DNA of 64,000 nt from Flavobacterium commune (GCF_001857965.1 NZ_CP017774.1:2852001-2916000); one strand, 5' to 3'; counted from the stretch's first letter, positions 8,017-16,584 are shown. Translations and numbers: made by a program. The notes: generated from the sequence alone by a model not told the origin.

Positions 8017-8087
8017 TGCGGCAACGAAGTTAAAAAATCTATCCCATATTTTGGTTTAAATCCTAAAAAAGGATTTTTTTAGAATTG

Positions 8088-8540
8088 CTATTTTCTTTTG
8101 TAAAAGATATAATCGGTATTGATGGGGTCTATGCCATTTGCTGCCAAATCACTAGCAATTTGTGCCCGATGATATGTAGAATGATTGATAATATGAAAAA
8201 TAATATCCTGAACCGTATTAGAAAAGACGATTCCTTTGGAATTTTTATACTCTATTTTTTTGCTTAATTCGATGCTGTTTAAAATACTTATACTTTGGTT
8301 GTAATTGGTTTTATTATGATTTTTCAAATTTTCTAAAGGTCGGATTTCCCAAACAGCTACAGAAATGTCTTGATTAAGAATTCGGGCATTCCAAATTTCC
8401 TGCGCATTAATCAAGTGGTTCAATAATTTGATGGATTTTTCGGGAATGTTTTGTTTCTCTTTTTTGAATAGCTGAATGAGTTCCTGGTTGAAATGATAAT
8501 TGTATTCGAAAGTATCTTTAAAAAAATCGGTGGTTTCCAT
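8088..8540 (-). CDS. DinB-family putative metal-binding hydrolase
   Basis: 150 residues from the ATG complement at 8538-8540. A longer reading from 8609 adds a 23-residue tail that DinB proteins lack, so the shorter start is preferred. It is a four-helix bundle by pattern; the usual His triad is visible in NHLINAQEIW (residue about 64 of the long form) and HIINHSTYHRAQIA near the C-terminus. DinB-fold proteins include thiol-dependent S-transferases and metalloenzymes; no specific substrate is evident. No operon partner. Confidence 0.8.
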   Translation of the reverse strand: METTDFFKDTFEYNYHFNQELIQLFKKEKQNIPEKSIKLLNHLINAQEIWNARILNQDISVAVWEIRPLENLKNHNKTNYNQSISILNSIELSKKIEYKNSKGIVFSNTVQDIIFHIINHSTYHRAQIASDLAANGIDPINTDYIFYKRK

Positions 8541-8696
8541 TTGGTGAGTTTTATTTAAATGTAAAGAAAAGTATTGAAATGTATGATAGTTTTTAACCAT
8601 ATAAGTCATTTAAGTCTTTGCTTATCTGTTGACGACTAATTGTTTGCTAAGCCCATATAAGTATTAAATTAATTTGCGAATTTGTGGTCAATTCAT

Positions 8697-10283
8697 TTAA
8701 AGTTGAATGGTACTTTGAATATTTATTTGTTCTAAAAAATAATCATCATGAGAAACTACTATTAATGTGCCTTGATATTCATTGATTGCACGGGTTAAAA
8801 TTTCGATATTTTGAATGTCTAAATTATTTGTTGGTTCGTCCAGAATGATAACATCAGGCGATTGATTATTTATGGTTAAGCAACATAACATCAAGCGCAT
8901 TCTCTCGCCACCACTTAAGCTGGAGCAAACTTTATCCCAGCTTTGGTTTGAAAACAAAAAACGGTTGAGCCTCATTTTTATATCGTGTTCTAACAAAGCC
9001 GAGTTGTTAAAAGTTTGGGCCTGTTCATACACTTTTAAGCTATTATTGATTAACGAATAATCCTGGTCAATATAAACCGATTTGCATTCTGCTCTATAAA
9101 TGATGCCTGATTGCGGTTCTAAATTAGCTAAAATAAGTTTGATTAAAGTAGTTTTTCCAGAACCATTTGTACCTTTCAAGGCAATGCGTTCGCCGCTTGT
9201 GATTTTAAAATTCAAATTTTCTGTCCAGAGATTTTTTGCTTCGTAACTAAAATTAATTGCTGTTGCAGTAAACAAAACTTTCCCTTTATGTAAGGATGAA
9301 TTATCAAACCCAAATTTCATTTTATCAAAATCGGGCATTGTTTTACGCAATTGTTGTAAATCCTGCGAAATGGAATCTACTTTTTCAGCATGTGCATTTT
9401 TTAGTTTAGCAGTGCTGTTTTCGGCATTGTTGCGCAAAGTGTTCATCATTATTCGAGAAACTCCCGCTTTTTCCTGTTTTCCTTTTCCCCGGGAATCCAG
9501 TTTTTGTTGTCTTTCCAGTGTTTCCCGTTCTTTTTCCTTGGCTTTTCGCAACGCTTTTTCCTTGCTGTGAATGTCGTGATGCAAAGCAGCAGTTTCAACT
9601 TGTTTTTGTTCCAGATAAAAATCGTAGTTTCCTCCATAGACTGATATGCCGCTTGAACTTAATTCGCAAACCGTATCTAAATGATTGAGTAATTTTCGAT
9701 CGTGACTGACTATAATCAAAGTACTTTTAGAAGATTGGATAAAATCATATAACAACATTCTACTTTTGCTATCCAAATGATTACTCGGTTCATCCAGCAA
9801 AATCAATTCAGGCTGATGAATGGTAATTCCGGTGAGGAAAACTTTCGTTTTTTGTCCGCCACTTAAACTTTCTATTTTCTGATTTAAATCTAAATCGTTT
9901 AGTTGCCAATATTTTAAAGCTTCCAAACAACGATCTTCAATAGTTCAATCGTCGTTTAACAGATTGAAGTTTACTTCTGAAGTGTTTCCATTTAAGATTT
10001 CGTGTAAAGCCTGTAGCTTTTTATCAATGCCCAAAGCCTCTGCAATGCTCAGATGGTTGTATTGCCCCACAATTTGCGGAATATAATAGGGTTTTGTCTC
10101 TGTTTTTAATTGTCCCTCAGAAGCTTGAATCTCCTGAGCAATTATTTTTAACAAAGTTGATTTTCCGACACCATTGTTGCCAATTAGAGCAATTTTATGG
10201 TGTTGATTTACAGTTAAATTGATGTTGCTGAACAACAAATCCTTATTAGGATGTATGTATCTAATGTTTTGTAAAATAAGCAT
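8697..10283 (-). pseudogene. ABC-F ATPase (ribosome-protection type) interrupted by an in-frame stop
   Basis: A 528-codon reading frame, normal ABC-F length, broken by one TGA (complement of 9945-9947) at about codon 113. Before the stop: first Walker A GNNGVGKST. After it, in the same frame: signature LSGGQ, Walker B ELILLDEPSNHLD, the charged linker (about codons 250-310), second Walker A GTNGSGKTT, signature LSGGE and Walker B VIILDEPTNNLD. The residues around the break read LLNDD-stop-TIEDRCLEAL. ABC-F relatives usually have Trp here (DDW), so TGG to TGA is the simplest explanation. Everything else is intact, so the lesion is recent, or it is a sequencing error. ABC-F proteins act on the ribosome, many giving resistance to 50S antibiotics. 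Confidence 0.85.
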
Positions 10284-10400
10284 AATTTCTTTCTTTAAAG
10301 AGTAATAGACGAGATAAACCCGTTGAGGTTTGCGTCTTTAAATAGTCTGAAAGAAATTAGTTATCACATTTATATGTAGTATTTTGAGTTGGCAAATATA
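10284..10400 (-). promoter_or_regulatory. Leader of the ABC-F gene with start-codon-sequestering stem and -7 element
   Basis: A perfect -7 box TATATTTG lies at 10393-10400 (minus strand; the -33 box is weak). The roughly 100-nt leader then contains TAATTTCTTTC (10349-10359), which pairs perfectly with GAAAGAAATTA at 10283-10293, the bases just before and touching the ATG. A second complement, TATTTAAAGA-like (10335-10342) with TCTTTAAA (10294-10301), extends the stem, and AAACC/GGTTT (10316-10320, 10327-10331) forms an inner hairpin. A start hidden in such a stem fits translation attenuation known for resistance ABC-F genes (inference). Confidence 0.55.
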
Positions 10401-10459
10401 CAATTTTTTGTTTTTTGAAAATAGTTTTAAATCCAAAGAGCAGCTAATTCCGATTTAGT

Positions 10460-10489
10460 TTGAACAAGCTTTTAAAAAACTTACTTTTG
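10460..10489 (+). promoter_or_regulatory. Promoter of the SulP transporter gene
   Basis: TTG at 10460-10462, 19-bp spacer, TACTTTTG at 10482-10489: a full Bacteroidota promoter. Expected start near 10496, about 53 nt before the ATG at 10549. It is back to back with the ABC-F promoter. Confidence 0.75.
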
Positions 10490-10548
10490 CAATTCCTGAA
10501 AAAAGCCACTAATTGTCAGGCTTTAATATTATAATCTTCCACAAAAGA

Positions 10549-12081
10549 ATGAAGCAGTATTTTAACTTATTTGATTTTTCGCAAAAAGTAAATTATAAAA
10601 CCGAAATATTAGCGGGATTAACGGTTGCTATGACCATGATTCCGGAGTCGCTTTCTTTTGCAATTTTGGCAGGATTTCCGCCTTTAGTTGGATTGTATGC
10701 CGCTTTTATAATGGGCTTGGTAACAGCAATTTTTGGCGGACGTCCGGGATTGGTTTCCGGAGGAGCAGGAGCAACCGTAATTGTGTTGATAGCCTTAATG
10801 AAATCGCATGGTTTGGATTATGTTTTTGCCGCTGTGGCATTGGCAGGAGTAATCCAAATTTTAATAGGTTTGTTTAAACTGGGAAAGTTCATTCGATTAG
10901 TGCCTCAGCCCGTGATGTTTGGTTTTGTAAATGGCTTGGCGGTGGTCATATTTATGTCGCAATTAGAGCAATTTAAGACAATAGTGAATGGCGAAAGTGT
11001 TTGGTTGTCAGGAAGTCCGTTGTATATTATGTTGGGCTTGGTAGCTTTGACCATTGGAATTGTGTTGTTTTTTCCAAAAATCACCAAAGCCATTCCAGCT
11101 TCTTTGGTGGCAATTATGGTAGTTTTTGCATTGGTTTTAGGCTTTGGAATCCAAACTAAAACTGTTGCCGATATCGCATCGGTGAGTGGTGGATTTCCAC
11201 CTTTTCACATCCCTAATATTCCTTTGAATTTAGAAACTTTACAATTGATTCTTCCGTATGCTTTGATTATGGCTTGTGTGGGATTGACCGAAGGTTTGTT
11301 GACTTTAAATTTAGTGGATGAAATTACCGGGACAAAAGGAAATGGAAGCAGGGAATGTGTGGCTCAGGGAAGTGCTAATATTTTAAACGGTTTTTTCTTT
11401 GGGATGGGCGGTTGTCCAATGATTGCACAAACTTTGGTGAATTTATCGGCAGGTTCCAGAGCGCGATTATCCGGAATTGTTGCAGCCTTAACGATACTTT
11501 GTATTGTGTTATTTGGCGCTCCTGTAATTGAAAAATTACCAATGGCAGCCTTAGTAGGTGTAATGTTTATGGTGGCAATAGGTACTTTTGAATGGATTAG
11601 TTTTCGAATTATCAACAAAATGCCAAAACACGATATTTTCGTGGGTATTACAGTCGCACTTATCACTATTGTGTTGCACAATTTGGCTTTAGCCGTATTG
11701 ATTGGAGTTATCATTTCAGCATTGGTTTTTGCCTGGGAAAGTGCGAAGCGCATTCGTGCCAAAAAATATATCGATGATAAAGGAGTGAAGCATTACGAAA
11801 TTTATGGTCCTTTGTTTTTTGCTTCAACTACCGCATTTGCTGAAAAATTTGACGTGCTGAATGATCCCAATGAAGTAATTATTGATTTTAAAGAAAGTAA
11901 AATTGCCGATATGAGTGCTATCGATGCCGTGCACAAAATTACCGAGCGTTATGCTAAAGTAGGGAAGACGTTGTATCTACGCCATTTAAGCGAAGACTGT
12001 CGCCAACTATTGCAAAACGCTCAGGGAATTATTGAGGTGAATATTATCGAAGATCCTACTTATAAAGTGGTTTCTAACTAG
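10549..12081 (+). CDS. SulP-family inorganic anion transporter with STAS domain
   Basis: 510 residues from the ATG at 10549 (MKQYFNLFDFSQKV); an upstream TTG at 10515 is in frame but adds residues outside the family's normal start. Roughly 10-14 membrane segments fill residues 15-400, including the family block GLTVAMTMIPESLSFAILAG with PPLVGLYAAF, and GGRPGLVSGGAGATV. A cytoplasmic STAS domain closes the protein (about 430-510, IIDFKESKIADMSAIDAVHK). SulP proteins carry sulfate, bicarbonate, chloride or other anions; which one cannot be told. Encoded alone, from its own promoter, and ended by the hairpin at 12117-12153. Confidence 0.92.
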   Translation: MKQYFNLFDFSQKVNYKTEILAGLTVAMTMIPESLSFAILAGFPPLVGLYAAFIMGLVTAIFGGRPGLVSGGAGATVIVLIALMKSHGLDYVFAAVALAGVIQILIGLFKLGKFIRLVPQPVMFGFVNGLAVVIFMSQLEQFKTIVNGESVWLSGSPLYIMLGLVALTIGIVLFFPKITKAIPASLVAIMVVFALVLGFGIQTKTVADIASVSGGFPPFHIPNIPLNLETLQLILPYALIMACVGLTEGLLTLNLVDEITGTKGNGSRECVAQGSANILNGFFFGMGGCPMIAQTLVNLSAGSRARLSGIVAALTILCIVLFGAPVIEKLPMAALVGVMFMVAIGTFEWISFRIINKMPKHDIFVGITVALITIVLHNLALAVLIGVIISALVFAWESAKRIRAKKYIDDKGVKHYEIYGPLFFASTTAFAEKFDVLNDPNEVIIDFKESKIADMSAIDAVHKITERYAKVGKTLYLRHLSEDCRQLLQNAQGIIEVNIIEDPTYKVVSN

Positions 12082-12116
12082 TATTTAAGTTGAATGGAAT
12101 GTTTCGATTGTCAGTT

Positions 12117-12153
12117 CGAGCGAAGTCGAGAACGAATCCCCCGACTTCGCTCG
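12117..12153. terminator. Palindromic repeat acting as likely bidirectional terminator
   Basis: Perfect 12-bp arms CGAGCGAAGTCG (12117-12128) and CGACTTCGCTCG (12142-12153) between two converging genes. It belongs to the common flavobacterial 'gagcgaagtcgag' repeat type. There is no strong T tract, so termination is inferred from position and stem strength. Confidence 0.5.
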
Positions 12154-12169
12154 GGAAGACATCCCAATA

Positions 12170-13117
12170 TTATTTACTAGCATAATCGTGATAAATTTCA
12201 TCAATCGGAATGCTGTTGGCATTACCGTCGTGAATGATTAATCGATAGCGTAACACAGTTGGTTTTTTATTCGATAACGGAACTGCTTTTGCTCCGGGAA
12301 ACGGATAGACTGCATTTTGCATACTTTTTTTAGCCCGTAAAATCCAGGGATTTTTAGCTCCCGGGTTTTTAGGATTACATAAAATAGTAAGTCCGGCTTG
12401 ATTTCCATTTGTAGCTAAAGCCCCCGAAATATCCATCCATTCGCTGGCAGGGATAGGAAGGTTAGTAGGGGTGATTTTTCCGCTTGGATCAGTAAACACA
12501 ATATCATCACTAAGGCGAATTCGGGGAGAAAAGCCACCATAACCTTTTTCGTCTTCTGAGCCACCAATTTTTATATTCGGTTCGAGTGCCAATAGTGCAA
12601 TTTCAATATCAATCAGACGATAATGCTGTTGTTTTGGATAGACTTGGATAGTAGTCATTTCTTTTACAAATGCTTTCTCCTTTCCGTTTTTGGATTTCCA
12701 CAAAGGCGATTTCCAAAGAACGGTAGTTTGTATGGCCTTGCTGCCGTCTTTTGTTTTTTTCTCCTTTACAGAAGTAACTTCCCATTTAAAATTTTCTATT
12801 TCCCAGCCGTCGCCAATTCTTTTATCGCCAATATACAATTGATGCCAAGCCCAGAAAATCCCGCGATGATGCAAATGATCGACAGGGAAATCTTCGGTTA
12901 AAACGGTACCATCCAAAGTATATAATGGATGAATATAATTCGAACGGATGTATTTCCCATTAATCGATTTTTCTGAGGCTTGGTACGTTAAAATACTGTC
13001 TTTACCTTCTGTAAAATAGCTTTGATTCTTTTCGATTTTTAAATTGATCTGACCAAAATTGATTTGGCTACAAAAAATAATTGCTACTACTAGACGGGCT
13101 TTTTTGCATAGAATCAT
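12170..13117 (-). CDS. DUF6807 (PmoA-like) family exported protein
   Basis: 315 residues. Signal peptide about 1-22 (AIIFCSQINFGQ). The family block DHLHHRGIFWAWHQ is at about residues 80-93, with a further G.GGFSPRIR segment near 195; both match the family once called methane oxygenase PmoA and now DUF6807. Bacteroidota members often sit in carbohydrate-related clusters, and the name PmoA is misleading: nothing suggests methane oxidation. The start ATG overlaps the stop of the SRPBCC gene (ATGA), so translation is coupled. It is the third gene of an ArsR-controlled operon. Confidence 0.82.
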   Translation of the reverse strand: MILCKKARLVVAIIFCSQINFGQINLKIEKNQSYFTEGKDSILTYQASEKSINGKYIRSNYIHPLYTLDGTVLTEDFPVDHLHHRGIFWAWHQLYIGDKRIGDGWEIENFKWEVTSVKEKKTKDGSKAIQTTVLWKSPLWKSKNGKEKAFVKEMTTIQVYPKQQHYRLIDIEIALLALEPNIKIGGSEDEKGYGGFSPRIRLSDDIVFTDPSGKITPTNLPIPASEWMDISGALATNGNQAGLTILCNPKNPGAKNPWILRAKKSMQNAVYPFPGAKAVPLSNKKPTVLRYRLIIHDGNANSIPIDEIYHDYASK

Positions 13118-13617
13118 TTAGTTGCTTCGTTTAAATAGTCATCAAGATTGCCCAATGCCATTGTAAATCCTTCCTGGAATCCCATAGCAATGATTTGTTC
13201 CAGGTCTTCTAGTTTTTCATATTGAGCCACAATAGTTACTGTTGTAGTTTCTCCGTTCTCAGTAAAAGTATTGTTCCAAACTGTACGTGGGAAGTCGTTG
13301 TTTGTAGTGCCGTTTTCATCACAAAACGCATCCAAACCAGAAAAGCTTTTTAATAGTTCAATTTTTTTATAATCGTTTTTACACCAGTGTATTGCTCCTT
13401 CAGGACTTTCCATGTAATACAACCAAGTACCGCCCTCTCTAAAATCCATCGATTTTGTTTTGGTTTGATACGGTTTTGGTGCCCACCATAAATCTAATAT
13501 TTCAGGTTTTGTCCAGGCATCCCAAACCAACGGAAGCTTGGCTGCAAATTCTCTTGTTACGTTTACGGTTTTGTTTTCTTTGTTGACAATGAAGTCAAAT
13601 TGTAGATTCGTTTTCAT
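13114..13617 (-). CDS. SRPBCC/AHSA1-domain protein paired with an ArsR regulator
   Basis: 167 residues. VTREFAAKLPLVWDAWTKPEILDLWWAPKPY is the typical AHSA1 opening, followed by FREGGTWLYYM and a C-terminal helix GFTMALGNLDDYL. The gene overlaps the ArsR coding end by 23 bp and the DUF6807 start by 4 bp. ArsR-SRPBCC pairs are widespread; the SRPBCC partner is thought to bind a small molecule, but the ligand is unknown. Cytoplasmic, no signal. Confidence 0.87.
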   Translation of the reverse strand: MKTNLQFDFIVNKENKTVNVTREFAAKLPLVWDAWTKPEILDLWWAPKPYQTKTKSMDFREGGTWLYYMESPEGAIHWCKNDYKKIELLKSFSGLDAFCDENGTTNNDFPRTVWNNTFTENGETTTVTIVAQYEKLEDLEQIIAMGFQEGFTMALGNLDDYLNEATK

Positions 13618-13933
13618 CTGTTTTGTTTTTAAGGTTTGCTAATATGTTATCAAGTTCGTTAAAACGGTTTTCCCAAATGGCTTTAAATTGTGCTAACCAT
13701 TGGTCTATTTCTTTCATTTTATTGAGCTCGAGTTGGTAATAAATTTCCCTTCCTTTTTGCTCCTGCTGGATTAATTCACATTCCGAAAGAATCCGCAAAT
13801 GTTTAGAAATGGCTTGTCTGCTGGTGTTAAAATGTTCAGCAATGGCATTAGGTGTCATAGCCTGAACAGCAATGAGACTTATAATGGCTCTTCTTGTAGG
13901 ATCGGCAATGGCTTGGAATATATCTCGTCTCAT
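13595..13933 (-). CDS. ArsR-family HTH regulator
   Basis: 112 residues. Winged helix-turn-helix: RRDIFQAIADPTRRAIISLI, then recognition helix region TSRQAISKHLRIL and wing KGREIYYQL. It lacks the ELCVCDL metal-binding motif of classical arsenic sensors, so it probably responds to something else or through its SRPBCC partner (inference). First gene of a three-gene operon whose promoter overlaps a large palindrome at 13951-13988, which suggests autorepression. Confidence 0.9.
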   Translation of the reverse strand: MRRDIFQAIADPTRRAIISLIAVQAMTPNAIAEHFNTSRQAISKHLRILSECELIQQEQKGREIYYQLELNKMKEIDQWLAQFKAIWENRFNELDNILANLKNKTDENESTI

Positions 13934-13950
13934 TTTATTTTAAATTAAGA

Positions 13951-13995
13951 AACCAATTAGTTGCAAATTTAAATGCAATTAATTGGTTGCGCAAA
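13951..13995 (-). promoter_or_regulatory. ArsR operon promoter embedded in a 38-bp palindromic operator
   Basis: AACCAATTA (13951-13959) and TAATTGGTT (13980-13988) are perfect arms; an inner pair TTGCA (13961-13965) and TGCAA (13974-13978) shares the same centre. Inside it, on the minus strand, lies -7 box TAAATTTG (13964-13971) with a TTTG -33 box at 13992-13995, 20 bp upstream. A dimer bound here would block the polymerase. Confidence 0.75.
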
Positions 13996-14056
13996 TTTTT
14001 GAAGCATTTTTTTTTATATTTATAATAAAAAAATGACTCAGAGGAATATTTAAATA

Positions 14057-14902
14057 TTATTTTTCTCCATAAATAACGAATGCACTTGAAGGAATTGAAA
14101 CATTACCATCGGGAAATTTTTCATTGATTAATTCAGAAACTTCTTTTTTTATTTTTGCTCTCATGCTGTCATCGGCTTTGCTTAGCGCAGCCACAAATGG
14201 AGCTGCAATCTCAGTCATCATGGACCAATAAGTTTCATCAGTTCCGCAATTTACCGCTCCTAATACTTCGGATTCCGAGATGTTTCTAAGACCTGCTTCT
14301 TTAAACATGTTGGCAATAAATCCAGGTTTGGCACAGCGAAACATACCCGGAGCACCTTCAGGAGGAGCTTCAAGCCCCATATTTTTGTTTATGGTTCCAC
14401 CAATGGCAGTTACCCAGAAGTTTTTTTCAGGACCAGCCCACACCGAAGTTGTAATTCGTCCTCCGGGTTTGAGTACTCTGGCTAATTCTTTGGCGGCCAT
14501 TTGCATATCAGGAAAAAACATAAAACCCAGACGGCAACTAATAATATCAAAACTGTTGTCAGCAAAAGGAAGTTCAGAAACATCGCAAACCTGGGTTTCA
14601 AAATTTGGGATTCCTGCTTTACGTGCGTTTTCCTCAGCTATTTCAAGCATGCCTGCAGCCAGATCGGTGAATATTATTTTACCGTTTCCTATTTTTAGGG
14701 CAATGCTAATACCCGGTTCCCCTGTTCCTGATGCTACATCCAGTACGCTTTCATTTTCTTTTGGGTTCAGAAGTTTTATCATTTCATCACCTATAGGGTG
14801 TAAGAATTCCATAATCAGGCTGTCCCATTTTTTCCAACCAGGTGAAAATTTGTTCCAGGAGTCTTTTTGTTGTTCCCGGATTTGTTCAAGTTGTGCTTCC
14901 AT
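14057..14902 (-). CDS. Class I SAM-dependent methyltransferase (UbiE/COQ5-like)
   Basis: 281 residues. SAM-binding motif I is VLDVASGTGEPGISIA (about 53-68), the acidic end of strand 2 is IIFTDLAAGML, motif II DVSELPFADNSFDIISCRLGFMFF and motif III RVLKPGGRITTSVW. The C-terminal half (about 160-281) is the variable substrate region. The substrate is not identifiable. It is separate from the ArsR operon, with 120 bp of AT-rich spacer and its own possible promoter (GAACTTTG, complement of 14971-14978, with TTG 18 bp upstream). Confidence 0.87.
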   Translation of the reverse strand: MEAQLEQIREQQKDSWNKFSPGWKKWDSLIMEFLHPIGDEMIKLLNPKENESVLDVASGTGEPGISIALKIGNGKIIFTDLAAGMLEIAEENARKAGIPNFETQVCDVSELPFADNSFDIISCRLGFMFFPDMQMAAKELARVLKPGGRITTSVWAGPEKNFWVTAIGGTINKNMGLEAPPEGAPGMFRCAKPGFIANMFKEAGLRNISESEVLGAVNCGTDETYWSMMTEIAAPFVAALSKADDSMRAKIKKEVSELINEKFPDGNVSIPSSAFVIYGEK

Positions 14903-15188
14903 GTCTTTTTTGTTTTAGATGTAAATAGATTTTAAACCTTATTTTAATGTGTTTTTTTGTTAGTTGGTAACAAAGTTCAGTACTCATTTTTTATGGCAAT
15001 TGTTTAAAATAAATTTACGAAAAAATATTTCCTCTTGTTTTAAATCAGGGATGTTTGTTTTGTTTAAGATATTGATTAATAGTTGATTGTGTTGTTTTTA
15101 AGCCTTGCTTATTTGTGTTGAGAAAAAAATTGAAGCATGTTGTAAGTTTTTAAAAATAAAGACAACTAATGTATCAAAATCAAAACCT
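14903..15188. other. Divergent intergenic region
   Basis: No gene. On the minus side a possible promoter (14971-14999) faces the methyltransferase. On the plus side no clear TAnnTTTG box was found for the lipoprotein/ECF genes. Confidence 0.4.
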
Positions 15189-15377
15189 ATGAAAACAATT
15201 ATTATGATGCTACTTTTTATGGTAGTGTCTTGTGGAAAAGAATCATCTCCAGAGGGAAGATCAAAAATTAGAGATAAAAATCTTCAGGAACAGCTGGATA
15301 GTTTAAAACTTCAAAATGAGCAAATTATTGAAGATATTCGTTTGATAAAGAAAGAATTAAATATTGAAAATGAATAA
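15189..15377 (+). CDS. Small lipoprotein with coiled-coil segment
   Basis: 62 residues from the ATG at 15189. An upstream TTG/ATG-less extension from 15105 would bury the signal sequence, so it is rejected. Lipobox MVVSC at residues 11-15, after the hydrophobic stretch MKTIIMMLLFM. The mature part is charged and heptad-like (LQEQLDSLKLQNEQIIEDIRLIKKEL), predicting a short coiled coil. No family recognised. It ends 43 bp before the ECF sigma gene and may share its transcript. Confidence 0.6.
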   Translation: MKTIIMMLLFMVVSCGKESSPEGRSKIRDKNLQEQLDSLKLQNEQIIEDIRLIKKELNIENE

Positions 15378-15420
15378 GATTAGCTTATCTTAGTTGGTTT
15401 TCGAAATGAAATGATAGTAA

Positions 15421-15900
15421 ATGGAATCCATAGAAAAAGATTTTTTAGCCACACTTTCCCGATACAATGCGATGATCCATAAACTTTGTCGGTTGTACCG
15501 TGATAGTCATGAAGATTGTGAAGATCTATTTCAGGAAATTGTTTTTCAACTCTGGAAATCCTATCCTAAATTTAGAGGAGATGCAAAAATAAGTACCTGG
15601 ATGTATCGTATTGCTTTGAATACAGCAATAGCTTCTTTTAGGAAGAAAACAACCAATATTAATTATTCTTCTGAATTGCCTGATTTTGCCGAAGAGCAAA
15701 AAAGTGATGAAATCGAATTAAGACAAGAACGATTGTTTGCCGTTTTAAAATTATTAGACGATAGCGAAAAAGCCTTGATAGCCTTGTATTTTGAAGAATT
15801 GTCTTATCAGCAAATAGCTGAAATTACGGGAATCAATGAAAATTATGTTGGTGTAAAACTCAATCGCGTTAAAGCCAAAATAAAAACCTTAATGAAATAA
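15421..15900 (+). CDS. ECF-type sigma-70 factor
   Basis: 159 residues. Region 2 contains DCEDLFQEIVFQLWKSYPKFRG and ISTWMYRIALNTAI (about 32-71). Region 4 is LDDSEKALIALYFEELSYQQIAEITG with NENYVGVKLNRVKAKIK (about 112-155). Region 1 and 3 are absent, as in ECF factors. The next gene starts 2 bp after the stop and encodes a membrane protein that probably acts as its anti-sigma partner. Confidence 0.92.
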   Translation: MESIEKDFLATLSRYNAMIHKLCRLYRDSHEDCEDLFQEIVFQLWKSYPKFRGDAKISTWMYRIALNTAIASFRKKTTNINYSSELPDFAEEQKSDEIELRQERLFAVLKLLDDSEKALIALYFEELSYQQIAEITGINENYVGVKLNRVKAKIKTLMK

Positions 15901-15902
15901 TC

Positions 15903-16454
15903 ATGGAAATAGACGATTTAAAATCCGATTGGAATGCGGTACAGTCCATTCCCAAAAGCGAGGAAACACTATTATTGATGTTACAAGAAAACAAACATCC
16001 CGTTTTGAAATCAATTCGAAAACAAATTGTGATTGAAGTTATGGCATGGAGTTTATTTTTAATGGTGTATTATTCAATGTTTGATGGAGCAGAAAAACCT
16101 ATATGGGTTAATTTGGTTTTGATAAGCACTCTTTTAATGCCAATATTACATAGCATTTATGGTTATCATTATAATAAGTATTTAGCAAATGGTTCGAATA
16201 TTAAAGTCGCTTTAGAACGTCTTTATTATAGCTTAAAAAAATATGCTCTTATTGCCATAATTAGTAGAATAGGTTTTGTGTGTGGATTGTTGCTGTTTTT
16301 TAGTTACAATATTCATTTTACCACCGCTAAGTATTTTTTATTGGTATTTATTATAATTGTTTTTTTAATTCAATTGCTTGGTTTATATCGAATTTGGAGA
16401 AAGCGTTTGAGTATGCTTAAAAGTATGATTGTAACGTTTTTCGATTCGCAGTAA
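15903..16454 (+). CDS. Membrane protein, putative anti-sigma partner of the ECF factor
   Basis: 183 residues. The N-terminal cytoplasmic part (MEIDDLKSDWNAVQS, about 1-45) matches the short DLK..W segment at the start of many Bacteroidota proteins encoded after an ECF sigma gene. Four membrane segments follow (about 45-62, 68-85, 110-133, 140-162). It has no zinc-binding HxxxCxxC motif. Translation is likely coupled to the sigma gene (2-bp gap). Function as anti-sigma factor is inferred from position and topology. Confidence 0.65.
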   Translation: MEIDDLKSDWNAVQSIPKSEETLLLMLQENKHPVLKSIRKQIVIEVMAWSLFLMVYYSMFDGAEKPIWVNLVLISTLLMPILHSIYGYHYNKYLANGSNIKVALERLYYSLKKYALIAIISRIGFVCGLLLFFSYNIHFTTAKYFLLVFIIIVFLIQLLGLYRIWRKRLSMLKSMIVTFFDSQ

Positions 16455-16508
16455 GATAATACGTTGTTTTTTCTTAATTTCTTATCAAAAAATCACTAAA
16501 AGTGGGTA

Positions 16509-16539
16509 TTGCTATAAAAAGCGAATTCATATACTTTTA
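16509..16539 (+). promoter_or_regulatory. Probable promoter of the 62-residue gene
   Basis: TTG at 16509-16511, 20-bp spacer, TACTTTTA at 16532-16539 (one mismatch to TAnnTTTG). About 38 bp before the ATG at 16585. Confidence 0.55.
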
Positions 16540-16584
16540 CTTCGAATAAAAAAGGAAATAATTAACGAACTAATTATAGACAAG

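Noticed and set aside
8697..9926. Treating the ABC-F halves as two separate genes
   Set aside because: They are in the same frame, the first half ends in a Trp-position stop, and the second has no start codon apart from a TTG inside conserved sequence.
10371..10376. Minimal ATG-TGA start-stop in the ABC-F leader
   Set aside because: Too short to carry evidence on its own; the GTG frame next to it overlaps the pairing arm and is the better candidate.
14280..14918. Long plus-strand frame of about 212 codons opposite the methyltransferase
   Set aside because: Antisense shadow; the minus-strand gene has all SAM-binding motifs.
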